DNA from: Amoebidium appalachense
Taxonomy: Eukaryota; Ichthyosporea
NCBI GenBank assembly: GCA_963693365.1
Contig: CAVNZM010000003.1
Coordinates: 10,540,001-10,604,000 of the forward strand
Direction: 5' to 3'
Length of the DNA stretch: 64,000 nt
The notes beneath the pieces are model-generated. The model searched no databases. It was not told the origin of the DNA and was given only the letters and a program-made list of their open reading frames with translations. Every line of letters starts with the position of its first letter. Position 1 is the stretch's first letter. The translations under genes and the position numbers were made by a program. Of the stretch, positions 12,394 through 24,500 are shown piece by piece.

Positions 12394-13328
12394 TGTTATA
12401 ATACGTAGTATTTACATATTGTAAGATCTTCTCAGTTCGTGTAATGTTTTCATTCATTTACTTAATGAAAAAGATGTGCTCCTTGTACGTAAATTATGAC
12501 ATCGATCTCCAGTGTATTTGAGTACTTGTAATCGTGTTGTGTCGGCTATATTCGTGTGTTTAGATATCGATTACAGCAACTGATTATAGGTACACGAGTC
12601 TACCCAGTGAGGGAGACACGTGTACATGTTATGTGTACATGAATATCTTCGGTTATAACTGTGTTTTGCTGTTCGTGTTTTCTGTCCTGCTTTCTTTTCT
12701 TTTTCCTCTTTCTTCGTCTTTTCTTTTCTCTTTCTTTCTTCTCTTGTTTCCTTTCATTTCATTATATTTCTCTCTCACTAATATACGTTGAGTAGATTTA
12801 TATTACTCGTTATGTTTTGATTGGTAGAAAAACACTTAGGTTACACTTTAGCTTGTCAGGTATGATTCATAGCTTAGTCAACCACTTTTGTTTTGTGTGT
12901 TGCCGTACTATATCCAATCAGTGGACTTAGTCAGAAAATGTCTGAGTCTTTGTAGCCGATGATAGGTTAGAAACACCACCTCTTTCCTCGTTACTCTTCA
13001 CCTCTTTTCTTTCTTATAGCTGTGACCTATGGTGTGTGTTCCCGCGTCTCCGGATCTATCCGGGAAATAATCAGTTAATTATGATTGGTTATTTTAGACA
13101 TAGATCTGATTTCCGACTGGTCGGAAATCATGTATGGATTTAACTTAAGGGAATTTCAGGTATTTATTAGCGATCAAAATAAATTGAGTTCAGTCGTGTC
13201 TAAACATTGATGTCTGTTGTGTACACTGCTCCGATCGTTCCGTGTTTTGTTGTTGTGTGTGTCTGTGGTGTTTTCACACTGCACCACTGTGTCTCTACTT
13301 TCATCCCAGAATACTTATACAATTAACA
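12394..13328 (+). repeat. 3' LTR (935 bp)
   Basis: Direct repeat of 10090-11024; followed by the second copy of the ctccc target duplication. Confidence 0.95.
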
Positions 13329-13333
13329 CTCCC

Positions 13334-13353
13334 CCCCCCCCCCACACACACAA

Positions 13354-13392
<39 letters not shown>

Positions 13393-13560
13393 AAAAACAG
13401 ACAACATGCGCTCGCACACACACAACACACACACGCGCGCGCGTGCGTGCGTCTACATAAAAACACACGCACACACGCACACACACACGTACACACAACA
13501 TCCCCCCCCCCCTCCCCCTCCCCCCCGCCCCCCGCCCGCCCGCCCGCCGCCACCCCCACG
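13334..13560. repeat. Poly-C / (CA)n / C-rich block
   Basis: Compound CA microsatellite with CG-rich interruptions and poly-C at 13502-13511. Confidence 0.9.
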
Positions 13561-14004
13561 CACATGCGCACCCACACGCACCGTGCGGCAAAAACAAACA
13601 CATTTCCTTCTTCCTGCTTCGGCACCAACACACTTCGTCACGTGCGCATACAGGCACACTGTTAATTTGTGCTCTCCACCTGTCGTCCATACCACGGCCA
13701 CAAAGCATGCAATGTTGTACAGAAACTTTATGCAGAGTTGCATAAAGGGGCCGGGTACAAATCCTGTCCCTTTCGAAATCCCATCGATTTGTACCCGGCC
13801 CCTAGTAGAACGGAAGGTTGGAATCCGGTGAAATAAAGCGTGGGTAGGATTCGTTCGAACCCTAAACAAACACGGCGAAAGCTTTTTTCCTCTTTTCCCT
13901 TTCTGCGTTCTTCTCTCTTCATTTTCTTTTTTTAGTCCCCCCTTCGTTTCTGGTGGGTAAGTGCGGAGATTGGAGTGTGAGTGGAGAAGGAGGAGGAGAA
14001 GGTA
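13561..14004. other. Unassigned, contains a perfect hairpin
   Basis: Mixed sequence with no supported gene. It includes the inverted repeat described separately and a T-rich stretch at 13880-13935. Confidence 0.3.
13747..13802. other. 16-bp perfect inverted repeat
   Basis: GGGGCCGGGTACAAAT (13747-13762) and its exact complement (13787-13802) are separated by 24 bases. The stem is GC-rich. Context does not show whether this is an RNA hairpin, a small inverted-repeat element or a regulatory palindrome. Confidence 0.8.
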
Positions 14005-14005
14005 G

Positions 14006-14097
14006 GGGGGAGGGGGGGGGGGGGGGGGGATTTTTGTTTTTATTTTTTTTGTGGGGAGGGGGGGGGGGGGGGGGAAGGGGGGGGGGGGGGAGGGGGT
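14006..14097. repeat. Poly-G with a T-rich spacer
   Basis: Poly-G runs around 14018-14028 and 14054-14095, separated by a T-rich patch. Confidence 0.9.
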
Positions 14098-14524
14098 GAT
14101 GCACGGGGAGAAGGACAACTTCTCGGGTCATTTAAACAGGCCTAGGTGGCAACCACACAGTGGTTTATTCATCTTAATATGTTTATTTCATACCATGTTT
14201 GAGCATTAAAGTGTGACAATGTACAATGGTAGGCAGCCAGAGAAGGTTTGAGAAGACATTCGATCTGTGTTATCATTATCAGTGCATTTTCGGTGTGCGC
14301 TTAGTTAGTGCACCCTCGTTCAACTTGTTTATCATCATGTGTGCTTTGTTGCGATTTTGGCAAAGTTCGGGGCCCGTAGTGAAAGCACAGACACTTGGCA
14401 ACACTATTCATTCGATGAACAATATATGCGAAAGGTCGTCGTTGCCTCTGCAAGTCAACCCCATGGCTTTAGTAGCCTCGGAATGAGGTTTGAATTGCTT
14501 CACTCTCGTCATATGCCGGAGCAG

Positions 14525-14614
14525 CTAGTTCAGCCCTTCACCGTCAGCTATTCGCTTCTTGGCAGCGCGCACCACCACACGGACAAGGCGGATGATAAGG
14601 CGGACGGGCACCAT
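14525..14614 (-). CDS. Small basic protein, MVPVRLIIRL family (copy C)
   Basis: A 29-residue frame whose first 20 residues are identical to the peptide at 7422-7499, followed by RIADGEGLN and TAG. A possible donor (G|gtgaag) occurs at the same place as in copy A, so both may be first exons. Flanking DNA (tcttggc.gcgcgcaccaccacac and agatctagatgaca) is also shared, showing that a block of several hundred bp was duplicated. Function is unknown. Confidence 0.45.
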   Translation of the reverse strand: MVPVRLIIRLVRVVVRAAKKRIADGEGLN

Positions 14615-15468
14615 TTTTGCGTTTTTGTTTGTTTGTTTCCCTGCTCAAGCTGGACGTCGATAAGGTTCAGCCTTGATCTGAGCCATCTTCATCGGTCGGC
14701 TGGTTTATATATGTTTGACTTCCGATTATATCTCATCTCATTGGTCAACTTTGCTCGATATCGGTTGGCTAAACAGTTTGCTCCCAGATCTAGATGACAC
14801 CAGTCTTACAGTCTTACCGTGACTGTCGATTTAAATTCTTCTCAGGCTATGAGCTTTGAGCTTCATTTACATAGGAATATGATCAAATTGAATATTTGTT
14901 TTGACCTTACGGTTTATAGCAAATTATACGTAGTGTCTTACGGCCCTAAAGCGTGGCTTTGACGTTTTCGATGTTGCCTGAAGAAATCTCTCATGATCCA
15001 TACCGATGAGGCGGACGACATTCCGGAGATAAAGAGAACCAATCGTAATACAGACGAAAGCAGGGTTGGGCTGGGGTTCGCCAGCTTTGCCGGAGGCAAG
15101 ACTTCCCCTCACTCCCGTCGTGGCTCCCCGAGGTGACCGAGACAAAGAGAAGCAGAAATGCAAGTCAGTGAGGAATTTTATTATTGAATTTAGCCCTAAT
15201 AAATAACATCAATATCTGATCAGAAAACCCCCAAAACCCCCGGATAAACCCCCTAAGCCCCAGAACACCGTGTGTGTGTGCACACGTGTGTGTGTGTGTG
15301 TATGTGTGTGTGTTTGTGTGTGTATGATAGGCTATTGAAGGAACAGCACTTCCAGCACACAATGGTCGAAAGAACCCCTTCATCTATCCAAACCTACCCT
15401 ACTTTTTATTTTGTGATTGTGTTTTTTAAATAATGTGTGTTGGGTGTGTGTGTAGAAGCCTGTAGCTG
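14615..15468. other. Duplicated flank and spacer
   Basis: Left part resembles 7500-7900. A plus-strand open stretch around 14985-15136 ends in a Ser/Arg-rich sequence and stop but is not recognised. (GT)n lies at 15272-15324. The 3' end of the DIRS-like element lies somewhere near 15165-15468; no terminal repeat could be recognised. Confidence 0.3.
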
Positions 15469-16410
15469 CTAATCGTGCGTAATCATGTGTGGCCTACGGG
15501 CCAAGGATTTTGCCTGGGCTGACAGATGAGCGGGCATTGAAATTGCCAGGAGCATGGCCTTGTTCGTGTCAATGTAGTGGTTGAAAGGCGTCGTGAAAGT
15601 ACGCCACCGACCATTGATACGAATTTGCTCATAGTCCTCCCCTCTGAGTGCTGCTGTGGAGGCTGCCCCGTGCCGTGTGCTGTACAATGAGAAGTCGCTA
15701 TCCAGGCCCACAGCCGTCAGACTCTGTTGCATACGAGTTGCGACCAGCGATGGTGTGTACCCAGGATGAAACAGAGGGTCGGATGGGCGGGAGCCATGGG
15801 GAAATGCACCCACTGCCATGAGCTTCTGCAGCAAATGCAAGCACACTGGATCACGGATCACCACCATCTGATGATTGTCCGTTTTGGACCGTGGAAGAAG
15901 CAACACTGCACTGCCCGCTGGAACATTGATTTCAATCAACCGTGGATCATTCGGAGGAATGAAGTCTGCCACCGTGCGCCGCGAGAGCTCCCCCGGCCGG
16001 GTGTAGGTTGCGAATGACATACACAGATAGAGTGCTACGTGCGGCATCTTGTATTCCCACAGAGCCGACACTGCCAAAATCATGTAGTCGTAGGGGAGTG
16101 GTCTGTGGTGATTGGTCGGGTTAGCATGGTCCCACCCCCTTAGGACCCTGGCCGACAGGACCAAGGAGTCCTTGCACTGGGGATAGAAATGGTGGATGGC
16201 TGACAGCACCGTCTTGCAGTGGGCGAGCCCGCTGCGGGTCTCCCCCAACTCTTCGTACATGTCAGCTGCATAGCTCGCAAGCATGTTAATATCCACCTGC
16301 TCTACAGACTGGAAGGTGCTCACCCCATCTTCCACACACCACGCTACGAATTTGTTCAAGGCGTTGTCGTATTTCGCCACTGTGGGAGCCGTGACATTGA
16401 GATTGAGCAT
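15469..16410 (-). CDS. Tyrosine recombinase of DIRS-like element
   Basis: 313 residues. The catalytic core is visible: Arg in TYTRPGEL (about residue 137), the STRHGAAS box (about 246) and the candidate nucleophile Tyr in FNHYIDT (about 277). Lys is likely in the preceding beta region (SKTDN). The ORF overlaps the RT/RNase H frame by 55 bp, as is common in DIRS elements where the recombinase is a separate overlapping frame. It would integrate the circular cDNA without making a target duplication. The frame is intact although the upstream RT is broken. The true N-terminus may lie in the overlap. Confidence 0.85.
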   Translation of the reverse strand: MLNLNVTAPTVAKYDNALNKFVAWCVEDGVSTFQSVEQVDINMLASYAADMYEELGETRSGLAHCKTVLSAIHHFYPQCKDSLVLSARVLRGWDHANPTNHHRPLPYDYMILAVSALWEYKMPHVALYLCMSFATYTRPGELSRRTVADFIPPNDPRLIEINVPAGSAVLLLPRSKTDNHQMVVIRDPVCLHLLQKLMAVGAFPHGSRPSDPLFHPGYTPSLVATRMQQSLTAVGLDSDFSLYSTRHGAASTAALRGEDYEQIRINGRWRTFTTPFNHYIDTNKAMLLAISMPAHLSAQAKSLARRPHMITHD

Positions 16411-18806
16411 ATGCGTGATTTTTGCAGAGGGGACTCGACGTCACGTGACGGCATGTCTGCTGGATTGTGGGCAGAAGGGACCCACACCCACGCCGGTCGA
16501 AGTGCGGCTGCACACACAAGTGCTGCCACTCGCCGGCACAGATGATTTAGCCGTCGTGAACTCGATCTACCCTTGGCCACCGCAAACAATAAAGATGTGT
16601 TGTCGATGAGATGAGCTACTCTGGTGCCGTGATTTTGTGGTGCTCGCGTGAAACGTCGTAGTGATAATAGCAGCGCATGCCCCTCGAGGATGGTGATGTG
16701 ATCTTCGTGCCGCCACGGAGTAGATATCGGATGGTGCCACTGCAGACCGTCAACTACTTTCAGAAAAGAGTCGTCGGTCGTGGGGTGGTTCGTGCTGTCG
16801 TTACATTCATCGGCCGAAAGGGCGTTAATCACGAGCTCACCGGTGTCGTCCACAGGCCCCAAGAAGGAATAACCGGGTCTGGACACCGACTGTGCTAATG
16901 CCGTCAACGATTGCTCAGCCGTAACGGACGCAATAGAAACACCTGCTCCTTTGGTGGACGCATCTGATGCCAACAGAAGAGAGGCGGGAGCAGCCGTCAA
17001 ATCACACACAATGAGAGGTGCCAAATCCACCAACAGGGCCAACTCCCCCTTGACTGCAGAGGGGATTGGGCATGCCGTTAGTGGACATTGGCCGGCTGAC
17101 AACGCAAACTGATAACTCGCCTCTAACACAGAAAATAAAGCTCTATTCAAAAGCAACAACCATGCCCAGCCCCCAAGCAAACGAGATAACGCCCGTGGAG
17201 CCACCTCCCGCATGAACAGAACCGCCTTTGTGTCGGCTAGTAGCCGCGCCAACCGTGATGCATCCGGTCGAATAACACCGTCCCGTCCAATAGCCAACCC
17301 GAGTGCTACGGTCTCCGGGTGGTCTCGTGACGCCGTGACCGTTTTGGACGGTTTTATTTCGAATCCGTGTGTCTCTCCAGCGCGCCCGGCTGCCGTCATC
17401 TCGGAATTTACAGTAGATTCAAGAAGTTCCTCCAACCCAACCCCCACCCAATCATCCACGTAGATCAAATGTGCCGTATCCGTTGGTCGGTAATGGAATG
17501 TGCCGGTGAAGAATTCATCGGATTGGATGCATCGTTGATACGTAAAGGCGGGTGCGTGATGTGCTGGTGAGAACGTTGGGCGACAAACGGTGCCCATTTC
17601 CAGCCCATCGGCATAGACAACACCCGCGGATACACCAACCTATCGACACCCGGCAGTCCCACTGCTGAAGACGAAACCGGCGGAAGCCCTTGGTACCAAG
17701 ACAGCCAGTCTGGCACCCGAAAACGGTGGTAGAAATTCGAAAAATCGTACTTGGCCACCACCACCGCTGCGTCCTTCGGAACAATGATACTACACAAATC
17801 TGCCGGACTGGGAAAATTCGGATTGGGCGGGTCTATCATGACTGCATTCATGGGGCGAGCATCCATGATAAGACGGTCTTCCTTCTCATCTTTCTCCACC
17901 GCAAATAAACCATTGATAATCTTTGGGGGCTCCGAAATTTCTGAAAAAGCAACCATACCACAAACATACATACGCTTAGCCAATATAGGCCACTCCGCAG
18001 GCGACGCAAATGCATGGACAGGACGCCCGGGCAAAGGGTGGGCTCCTTCGGCACCCTCAGTGGTGCTCTCAGTTGCCAACACGCCCCCAAGCCCGCAAAC
18101 TCCGTGACCGTTCGGCTGTCCGACCGCGTCACCCGTGCGATTTGACGCCACCACCAACACGTTTGGCTTCTCCATCAACTCCTTGAGGTCAGGTGGAAGG
18201 ACCTCCAGGAGCGGAACTGTTGCCCCAAACCCCTCAGGAGGAAGGGCAATACGCTCAGCAACTATGGGGGTGAAGGCTTTTTAGTGATTGAAATATGGGA
18301 AAGATTCAGACACAGCCGCTAAGGGGACATTGCTGATCCTGCGGCGCATATCCGCGCAAAAAACGAAAATTCGCTGAATGGATTGTGTCTGTGCCGGTGA
18401 GGGTGCATGAGAAAAGTGCGTGGATTTAGGAAAAGGCGTGGGAAAAAAGTGTGTGCTGGTAGGAGGGGAAAATGTTGAAAAGTGTGTGTGATTCTGGGAA
18501 GAGGTGTCGTGCATGTTGTGCCAAACATCGTTCCTAGGAGATTCTACCGAGCCAGGTGGCCCATTATACAACGTGTTGATTACAGCTATGGTTCTATTAA
18601 CCAACTTTAACACAGCAAATCTCTTGTTGAACCTCCCACGTCTTCTTGGAGAGGCCAACCTAACACCATCAAGCAACAGCGGGACTACAAAAAGGGGAAG
18701 TGGAAGTAAATCATTAGACACATGGGGAAACAAGCCTGGCTCAGCCGCGCCCGTGACGCCCTCACCAGGGGTACTAACATGGGGGGCTACGGGCTCACCG
18801 GTGTAC
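16356..18806 (-). pseudogene. Reverse transcriptase-RNase H of DIRS-like element, broken
   Basis: The frame reads through an RT N-terminal region (RRRGRFNKRFAVLKLVNR), RLIMDARPMN, the palm motif YDFSNFYHRF, MPMGWKWAPF, then the catalytic LIYVDDWVGVG and a RNase H core (LLLASDASTKGAG). Two lesions are visible: an in-frame TAA at 18281-18283 and a one-base frameshift near 17575, between the WKWAPFVAQ and TFSPAHHAPAF segments. No methyltransferase domain is seen. The 5' end joins the 33-nt start segment at 29257-29289 across the inserted element. Confidence 0.85.
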
Positions 18807-18808
18807 CA
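18807..18808 (+). other. Left 2-bp target duplication (CA)
   Basis: CA flanks the insert here and at 29255-29256. Counting only one copy keeps the pol reading frame continuous. Confidence 0.55.
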
Positions 18809-18838
18809 CATCAGCAAACTTCCCGGAAGTATTGCCAA
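18809..18838 (+). repeat. Left terminal inverted repeat
   Basis: 30 bp, 28 matching the complement of 29225-29254; the outer 18 bases match perfectly. Confidence 0.85.
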
Positions 18839-19800
18839 CGTATTTTTTGCTATTGGCGCTATTGGCGATATTGGCAATAGAACCCCTTGCCGCCAATAGG
18901 AACGCCATATTGCAATAATATTGCTTTGGTATTGTCAATGGTAATACAGTACCAATACCCTCTATTGTCGATATCCCGCTGATATGAATATATTATCCAG
19001 TATATGTTACATCAATATCGCCAATACATTAGAGTGCCATTACATTGCCATTGCATTACTATTGCGCTAGCATTATAGACGTATTGCCAATATCAATTAT
19101 ACCCGGGCGATATTACAATAACAACCAAATAATATCAAAAATACAGATAATGATATGGATAATACTGTATTTTCGCATTGTAGTTGCACTACGAACGCAT
19201 TATTAATGTATTGCCAATATGTAATTCATAGAAATACAAAGATTTAAATATCAAGAAACATATAAACAATGTATTGCCAACATATGATCCAACTATAATC
19301 AATATATAAATGCGGTATCGCCGATAGGTTGCTTATATATCGTGAGTATATTGATGACATAAACAGAGGTATGATTAATACACTCCCAACACATTACAAA
19401 TAAGAAATATGTAAGTATGTTCCATATCAAGCATATATTGCCAACATACGAATGATACCACCACCATAAAGATATAAGTGTTGATAATGCATTACATATA
19501 TATTATAAATATCACACTATATTATCCAAATACATTGCCAATAAATTGATAATGGGAACGAATGCATGCAAAGTACAGTATAAGTGCGCTTATAATATGA
19601 AAGGCATATCGGAGTAACGTCTTATATCTAAGAATAATACATATGACGAACATTGCCAATGTATTAATAATAGCTTTATTGATACCTCAATCACATGCTC
19701 AATATATTGGCAATATGCACACGGTACGGTAAGCACAGCCCCATGATCATTATCAATGAATTGCCAATGTATTGCACATGTTGACATCCATACGTGTTCC
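18839..19800. repeat. Left subterminal repeat field
   Basis: AT-rich. More than ten variants of TATTGCCAATA in both orientations are interspersed with TATA-rich spacers. No coding potential. Confidence 0.8.
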
Positions 19801-19880
19801 GTATGGTCACTTTATTAACTTCGGTTGGATAGTGGCATCGAGCACACAAGTAAACAACACAACTAATATACCACCCCAAG

Positions 19881-20373
19881 AGCAACACAGAAACGAAACA
19901 CGGAAACAACAGCAGCCATAGGACAAAGAGCCCCAGACCCACAGGGTCTTGCCTCCATACTTTATTTACCTTAACAGGACAAAGAGCCGGTACCCACCTA
20001 TGGGTGCTAAACATGCACATGATCATTCATGTGCTATAAGAGCAACACAGAAACGAAACACGGAAACAACAGCAGCCATAGGACAAAGAGCCCCAGACCC
20101 ACAGGGTCTTGCTTCCATACTTTATTTACCTTAACAGGACAAAGAGCCGGTACCCACCTATGGGTGCTAAACATGCACATGATCATTCATGTGCTATAAG
20201 AGCAACACAGAAACGAAACACGGAAACAACAGCAGCCATAGGACAAAGAGCCCCAGACCCACAGGGTCTTGCCTCCATACTTTATTTACCTTAACAGGAC
20301 AAAGAGCCGGTACCCACCTATGAAACGAAAAACGGAAACAACAGCAGCCATAGGACAAAGAGCCGGTACCCAC
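19881..20373. repeat. 160-bp tandem repeat, about three copies
   Basis: Units start agcaacacagaaacgaaac at 19881, 20041 and 20201. The third is truncated and followed by a partial fourth. Short in-frame ORFs recur every 160 bp as a by-product. Confidence 0.95.
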
Positions 20374-20929
20374 CTCTAGATGATAACGTAGCCTTATAGC
20401 TGCTGATGACTTCATGGGCCAACCTTGCCAAAACCTGTAAAGGAACTCGAGCTAAGAATTAGCTCATCCTACTTGCGAGAAGTTGGGGGGAGGGGGGGGG
20501 GGGGGGGGGGGGGGGACTGAGGGGGCTGACTGAGAGTGGCAAAAAAAGAGTCGACAGAACCAACCTCAAACATAGTAAGGACGGAAACCCGGACCAGAAC
20601 TTATGAAGTCTAGAGAAGCAGAAAATAGCTTGAACGATCGGTGGAGGGGACGATAGCTATAGTGCTAACAGCAAAGTAGTGCCCACAGTCGCTGGTTCAT
20701 GAACGTGAAAGGCAACGTGCATCTGCAGCCAGCAGACACACGCACACGCACGCACGCACGCACACACACATACACACACACACACACAGACACAGACACA
20801 GACATAATCACAGGACGGACACAGACCAGACAGACAAACGCCATATGCACAAAAGCAGGCAACACAAAACTAACCTTCAAGAAGAAGCTGCAGCATGCAG
20901 CATGGTCCAAAACAATCAGCGCGGTGGCT
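20374..20929. other. No gene seen
   Basis: Spacer inside the insert with poly-G at 20490-20515 and a short CA block at 20736-20800. Confidence 0.4.
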
Positions 20930-21058
20930 GCGCGATCTGCGGAGGGGATCTGTGACCAGGCGCTGCGGGAAGGGAACTGCGACCAGGCGACCTGCGGGAA
21001 GGGACTTGCGACCAGGCGACCTGCGGGAAAGGACCTGCGGACCTGCGGGAAGGGGGAA
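20930..21058. repeat. Short G-rich minisatellite
   Basis: About four degenerate copies of a roughly 24-28-bp unit based on gcgaccaggc-gacctgcgggaaggg. Confidence 0.8.
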
Positions 21059-21394
21059 GAGAAATGGAGAAAACAACGTGCGTACAGGCTTAAATGGAGA
21101 AAAAATTGCAAACCGGATTGGGATTTAGCCAATCACTATTCGCCGCGCCTGATTAGGAAAAAGATAAAAATAGATTTCGGCTCGCGCGCGCGCGTGCATC
21201 AGCCTGGGTGCCCTTAGCGCTACCCTTAGTGCCCTTAGTCACAACTATCAGACTATAGTTACGTGTCCTCCACTTCTTTGTTCTTGACCATTTTTTCGGC
21301 ATGAAAGGGTTTCTGTTACTTCTTGCTGTCCTTCTTAGCGTGCTTGCTTGTCTTTTTTTCAACATGGGTGTCACTGGCGCTTTCGACTTCTTTG

Positions 21395-21398
21395 AAAT

Positions 21399-21441
<43 letters not shown>

Positions 21442-21595
21442 GCGCGCGCACGCACACACACTCACACATGCACACTGCACACACACACACACACACACAC
21501 ACAGGCGCGCACACACAGGCACGCACACACACAGGCGCACACCTACACAACACACACAGCACATGCACACACAAGCGCACACACGCACACACCCT
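21395..21595. repeat. (CA)n/(CG)n microsatellite
   Basis: Alternating purine-pyrimidine tract including a pure (CG)n core at 21426-21450, a classical Z-DNA-forming composition. Confidence 0.9.
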
Positions 21596-21639
21596 GTTAT
21601 CCCTGATCATGATGCCCCCTCCCCCCTCCCTCTTCCCCC

Positions 21640-22005
21640 CCGCGCACCCCCCCCCCCCCCCCCCCCCCCACCCACCCCACCCACCCACCTACAAAGACGA
21701 ATACATTGTACATGTATTGCATACACAAATATACTCGCACATATACATACACACATTCACTTTAATCTTTCAGGCTACATGTGCAATATACATTAATTAT
21801 GCACAGTCGATAGAATTCGTTGTGAAACCCCCCCCCCCCCCCCCCCCTCCCCCCTCCTCGTTCCCCCCATATGCAATGGGGATAATATTGTTTCCCGCTA
21901 TTAATTAAAAAATCACCGTTCTAACTTCCTAAGACCGAACCACTTGTAACACCGACAGTTTTGGTTGTGTGGAACCCCCCCCCCCCCCCCCCCCCCCCCC
22001 CAACC
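21640..22005. repeat. Poly-C tracts with AT-rich spacers
   Basis: Poly-C at 21650-21669, 21829-21846 and 21976-22001. No exon supported. Confidence 0.8.
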
Positions 22006-22118
22006 CACCCACCACCTTACCAATATTGAGGTGTACACTGCCCCCACATCCCCAACTGTGTGCTGAATATCCCGTGCTAGGAAACCAATAACGTGAAAGT
22101 AACACATGCCGCATGTGG

Positions 22119-24500
22119 GTAGTTATTGAAAAAACCAATAATGTCTAGGTAACATACTATGTACATATACTATGCTACAAAGGGGGTTCTATACGAGCTA
22201 CAACGTTGTGTTTTTTTCGTGTGACCCTCGTACTCCAGGGGCACATTCACCATCCCCCCCATAAACTTTGTGGTAAAGTTCTCGTGCTAGAAGCTGTTCT
22301 GTGGGTAGTTATTGAAAAAACGAATAATGTCTAGGTAACACATGTACATATGCTATGCTACAAGGGGGGTTCTATTCGAGCTACAATGTTGTGTTTTTTT
22401 TGTGTGACCCTCGTACTCCAGGGGCACATTCACCATCCCCCCCATAAACTTTGTGGCAAATCTCTCGTGCTAGAGGCTGTTCTGTGGGTAGTTATTGAAA
22501 AACCAATAATGTCTAGGTAACGTATGTACATATACTATGCTACAAGGGGGGTTCTATACGAGCTACAACGTTGTGTTTTTTTCGTGTGACCCTTGTACTC
22601 CAGGGGTACATTCACCATCCCCCCCATAAACTTTGTGGTAAATGTCTCGTGCTAGAAGCTGTTCTGTGGGTAGTTATTGAAAAACCAATAATGTCTAGGT
22701 AACACATGAACATATACTATGCTACAAGGGGGTTCTATTCGAGCTACAATGTTGTGTTTTTTTCGTGTGACCCTCGTACTCCAGGGGCACATTATCCATC
22801 CCCCCCATAAACTTTGTGGTAAATTTCTCGTGCTAGAAGCTGTTCTGTGGGTAGTTATTGAAAAACAAATAATGTCTAGGTAACATACTATGTACATATA
22901 CTATGCTACAAGGGGGGTTCTATACGAGCTACAACGTTGTGTTTTTTTCGTGTGACCCTCGTACTCCAGGGGCACATTCACCATCCCCCCCATAAACTTT
23001 TTGGTAAATCTCTCGTGCTAGAGGCTGTTCTGTGGGTAGTTATTGAAAAACCAATAATGTCTAGGTAACATATGTACATATACTATGCTACAAGGGGGGT
23101 TCTATACGAGCTACAACGTTGTGTTTTTTTCGTGTGACCCTCGTACTCCAGGGGCACATTCACCATCCCCCCCATAAACTGTGTGGTAAATGTCTCGTGC
23201 TAGAAGCTGTTCTGTGGGTAGTTATCGAAAAAACCAATAATGTGTAAGTAACACATGTGCATATATTATGCTACAGGGGGGGTTCTATTCGAGCTACAAC
23301 GTTGTGTTTTTTTTGTGTGACCCTCGTACTCTAGGGGCACATTCACCATCCCCCCCATAAACTGTGTGGTAAATGTCTCGTGCTCGAAGCTGTTCTGTGG
23401 GTAGTTATTGAAAAAACCAATAATGTCTAGGTAACACATGTACATATACTATGCTACAAGGGGGGTTCGATACGAGCTACAACATTGTGGTTTTTTCGTG
23501 TGCCCCTCGTACTCCAGGGGCACATTCACCATCCCCCCCCATAAACGTTTTGGTATATTTCTCGTGCTAGAGGCTGTTCTGTGGGTAGTTATTGAAAAAC
23601 CCAAAAATGTCTAGGTAACACATGGACATATACTATGCTACAAAGGGGGTTCTATACGAGCTACAACGTTGTGTTTTTTTCGTGTGACCCTCGTACTCCA
23701 AGGGCACATTCACCATCCCCCCCATAAACTGTGTGGTAAATGTCTCGTGCTAGAAGCTGTTCTGTGGGTAGTTATCGAAAAAACCAATAATGTGTAAGTA
23801 ACACATGTACATATATTATCAGCTACAAGGGGGGTTCTATTCGAGCTACAACGTTGTGTTTTTTTTGTGTGACCCTCGTACTCCAGGGGCACATTCACCA
23901 TCCCCCCCATAAACTGTGTGGTAAATGTCTCGTGCTAGAAGCTGTTCTGTGGGTAGTTATTGAAAAAACCAATAATGTCTAGGTAACACATATACATATA
24001 TTATGCTACAAGGGGGGTTCTATTCGAGCTACAACGTTGTGTTTTTTTCGTGTGACCCTCGTACTCCAGGGGCACATTCACTATCCCCCCCATAAACTTT
24101 GTGGTAAATTTCTCGTGCGAGAGGCTGTTCTGTGGGTAGTTATTGAAAAAACCAATAATGTGTAAGTAACACATGTACAAATATTATGCTACAAGGGGGG
24201 TTCTATTCGAGCTACAACGTTGTGTTTTTTTCGTGTGACCCTCGTACTCCAGGGGCACATTCACCATCCCCCCCATAAACTGTGTGGTAAATGTCTCGTG
24301 CTAGAAGCTGTTCTGTGGGTAGTTATTGAAAAAACCAATAATGTGTAAGTAACACATGTACATATACTATGCTACAAGGGGGGTTCTATTCGAGCTACAA
24401 CGTTGTGTTTTTTTCGTGTGGCCCTCGTACTCCAAGGGCACATTCACCATCTCCCCTTATAATTTGTGGTGAATTTATCGTGCTAGAAGCTACTCTGTGG
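22119..24500. repeat. 183-bp satellite array, 13 copies
   Basis: Unit starts gtagttattgaaaaa (22119, 22305, 22488, 22670, 22851 and so on, spacing 181-186) and contains gagctacaacgttgtg, tgaccctcgtactccagggg and ccatcccccccataaact. The last copy at about 24430-24500 is more diverged. Blocks of sequence variants (tgtctag versus tgtgtaag) alternate along the array. Confidence 0.97.

Larger units (their letters stand above)
10090..13328 (+). mobile_element. Complete non-autonomous LTR retrotransposon (Copia-type priming)
   Basis: Two directly repeated 935-bp LTRs with TGTTA...TAACA ends bound a 1,369-bp internal region. The bases either side are identical (ctccc at 10085-10089 and 13329-13333), a 5-bp target duplication. 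A 14-base primer site follows the 5' LTR and a purine-rich gtgggga precedes the 3' LTR. The internal region has no recognisable gag, protease, integrase or RT. Its open frames (11231-11506, 11531-11953, 11593-12105) are Pro/Ser-rich with no known motif. It must be mobilised in trans. The LTRs are nearly identical, so insertion is recent. Confidence 0.92.

Noticed and set aside
13747-13870. tRNA gene near the inverted repeat (ttcgttcgaaccc resembles a T arm)
   Set aside because: No acceptor stem, D arm or anticodon arm can be placed around it.
22119-24500. Regular repeats considered as a CRISPR array
   Set aside because: 183-bp contiguous tandem units without unique spacers, in a eukaryotic sequence.
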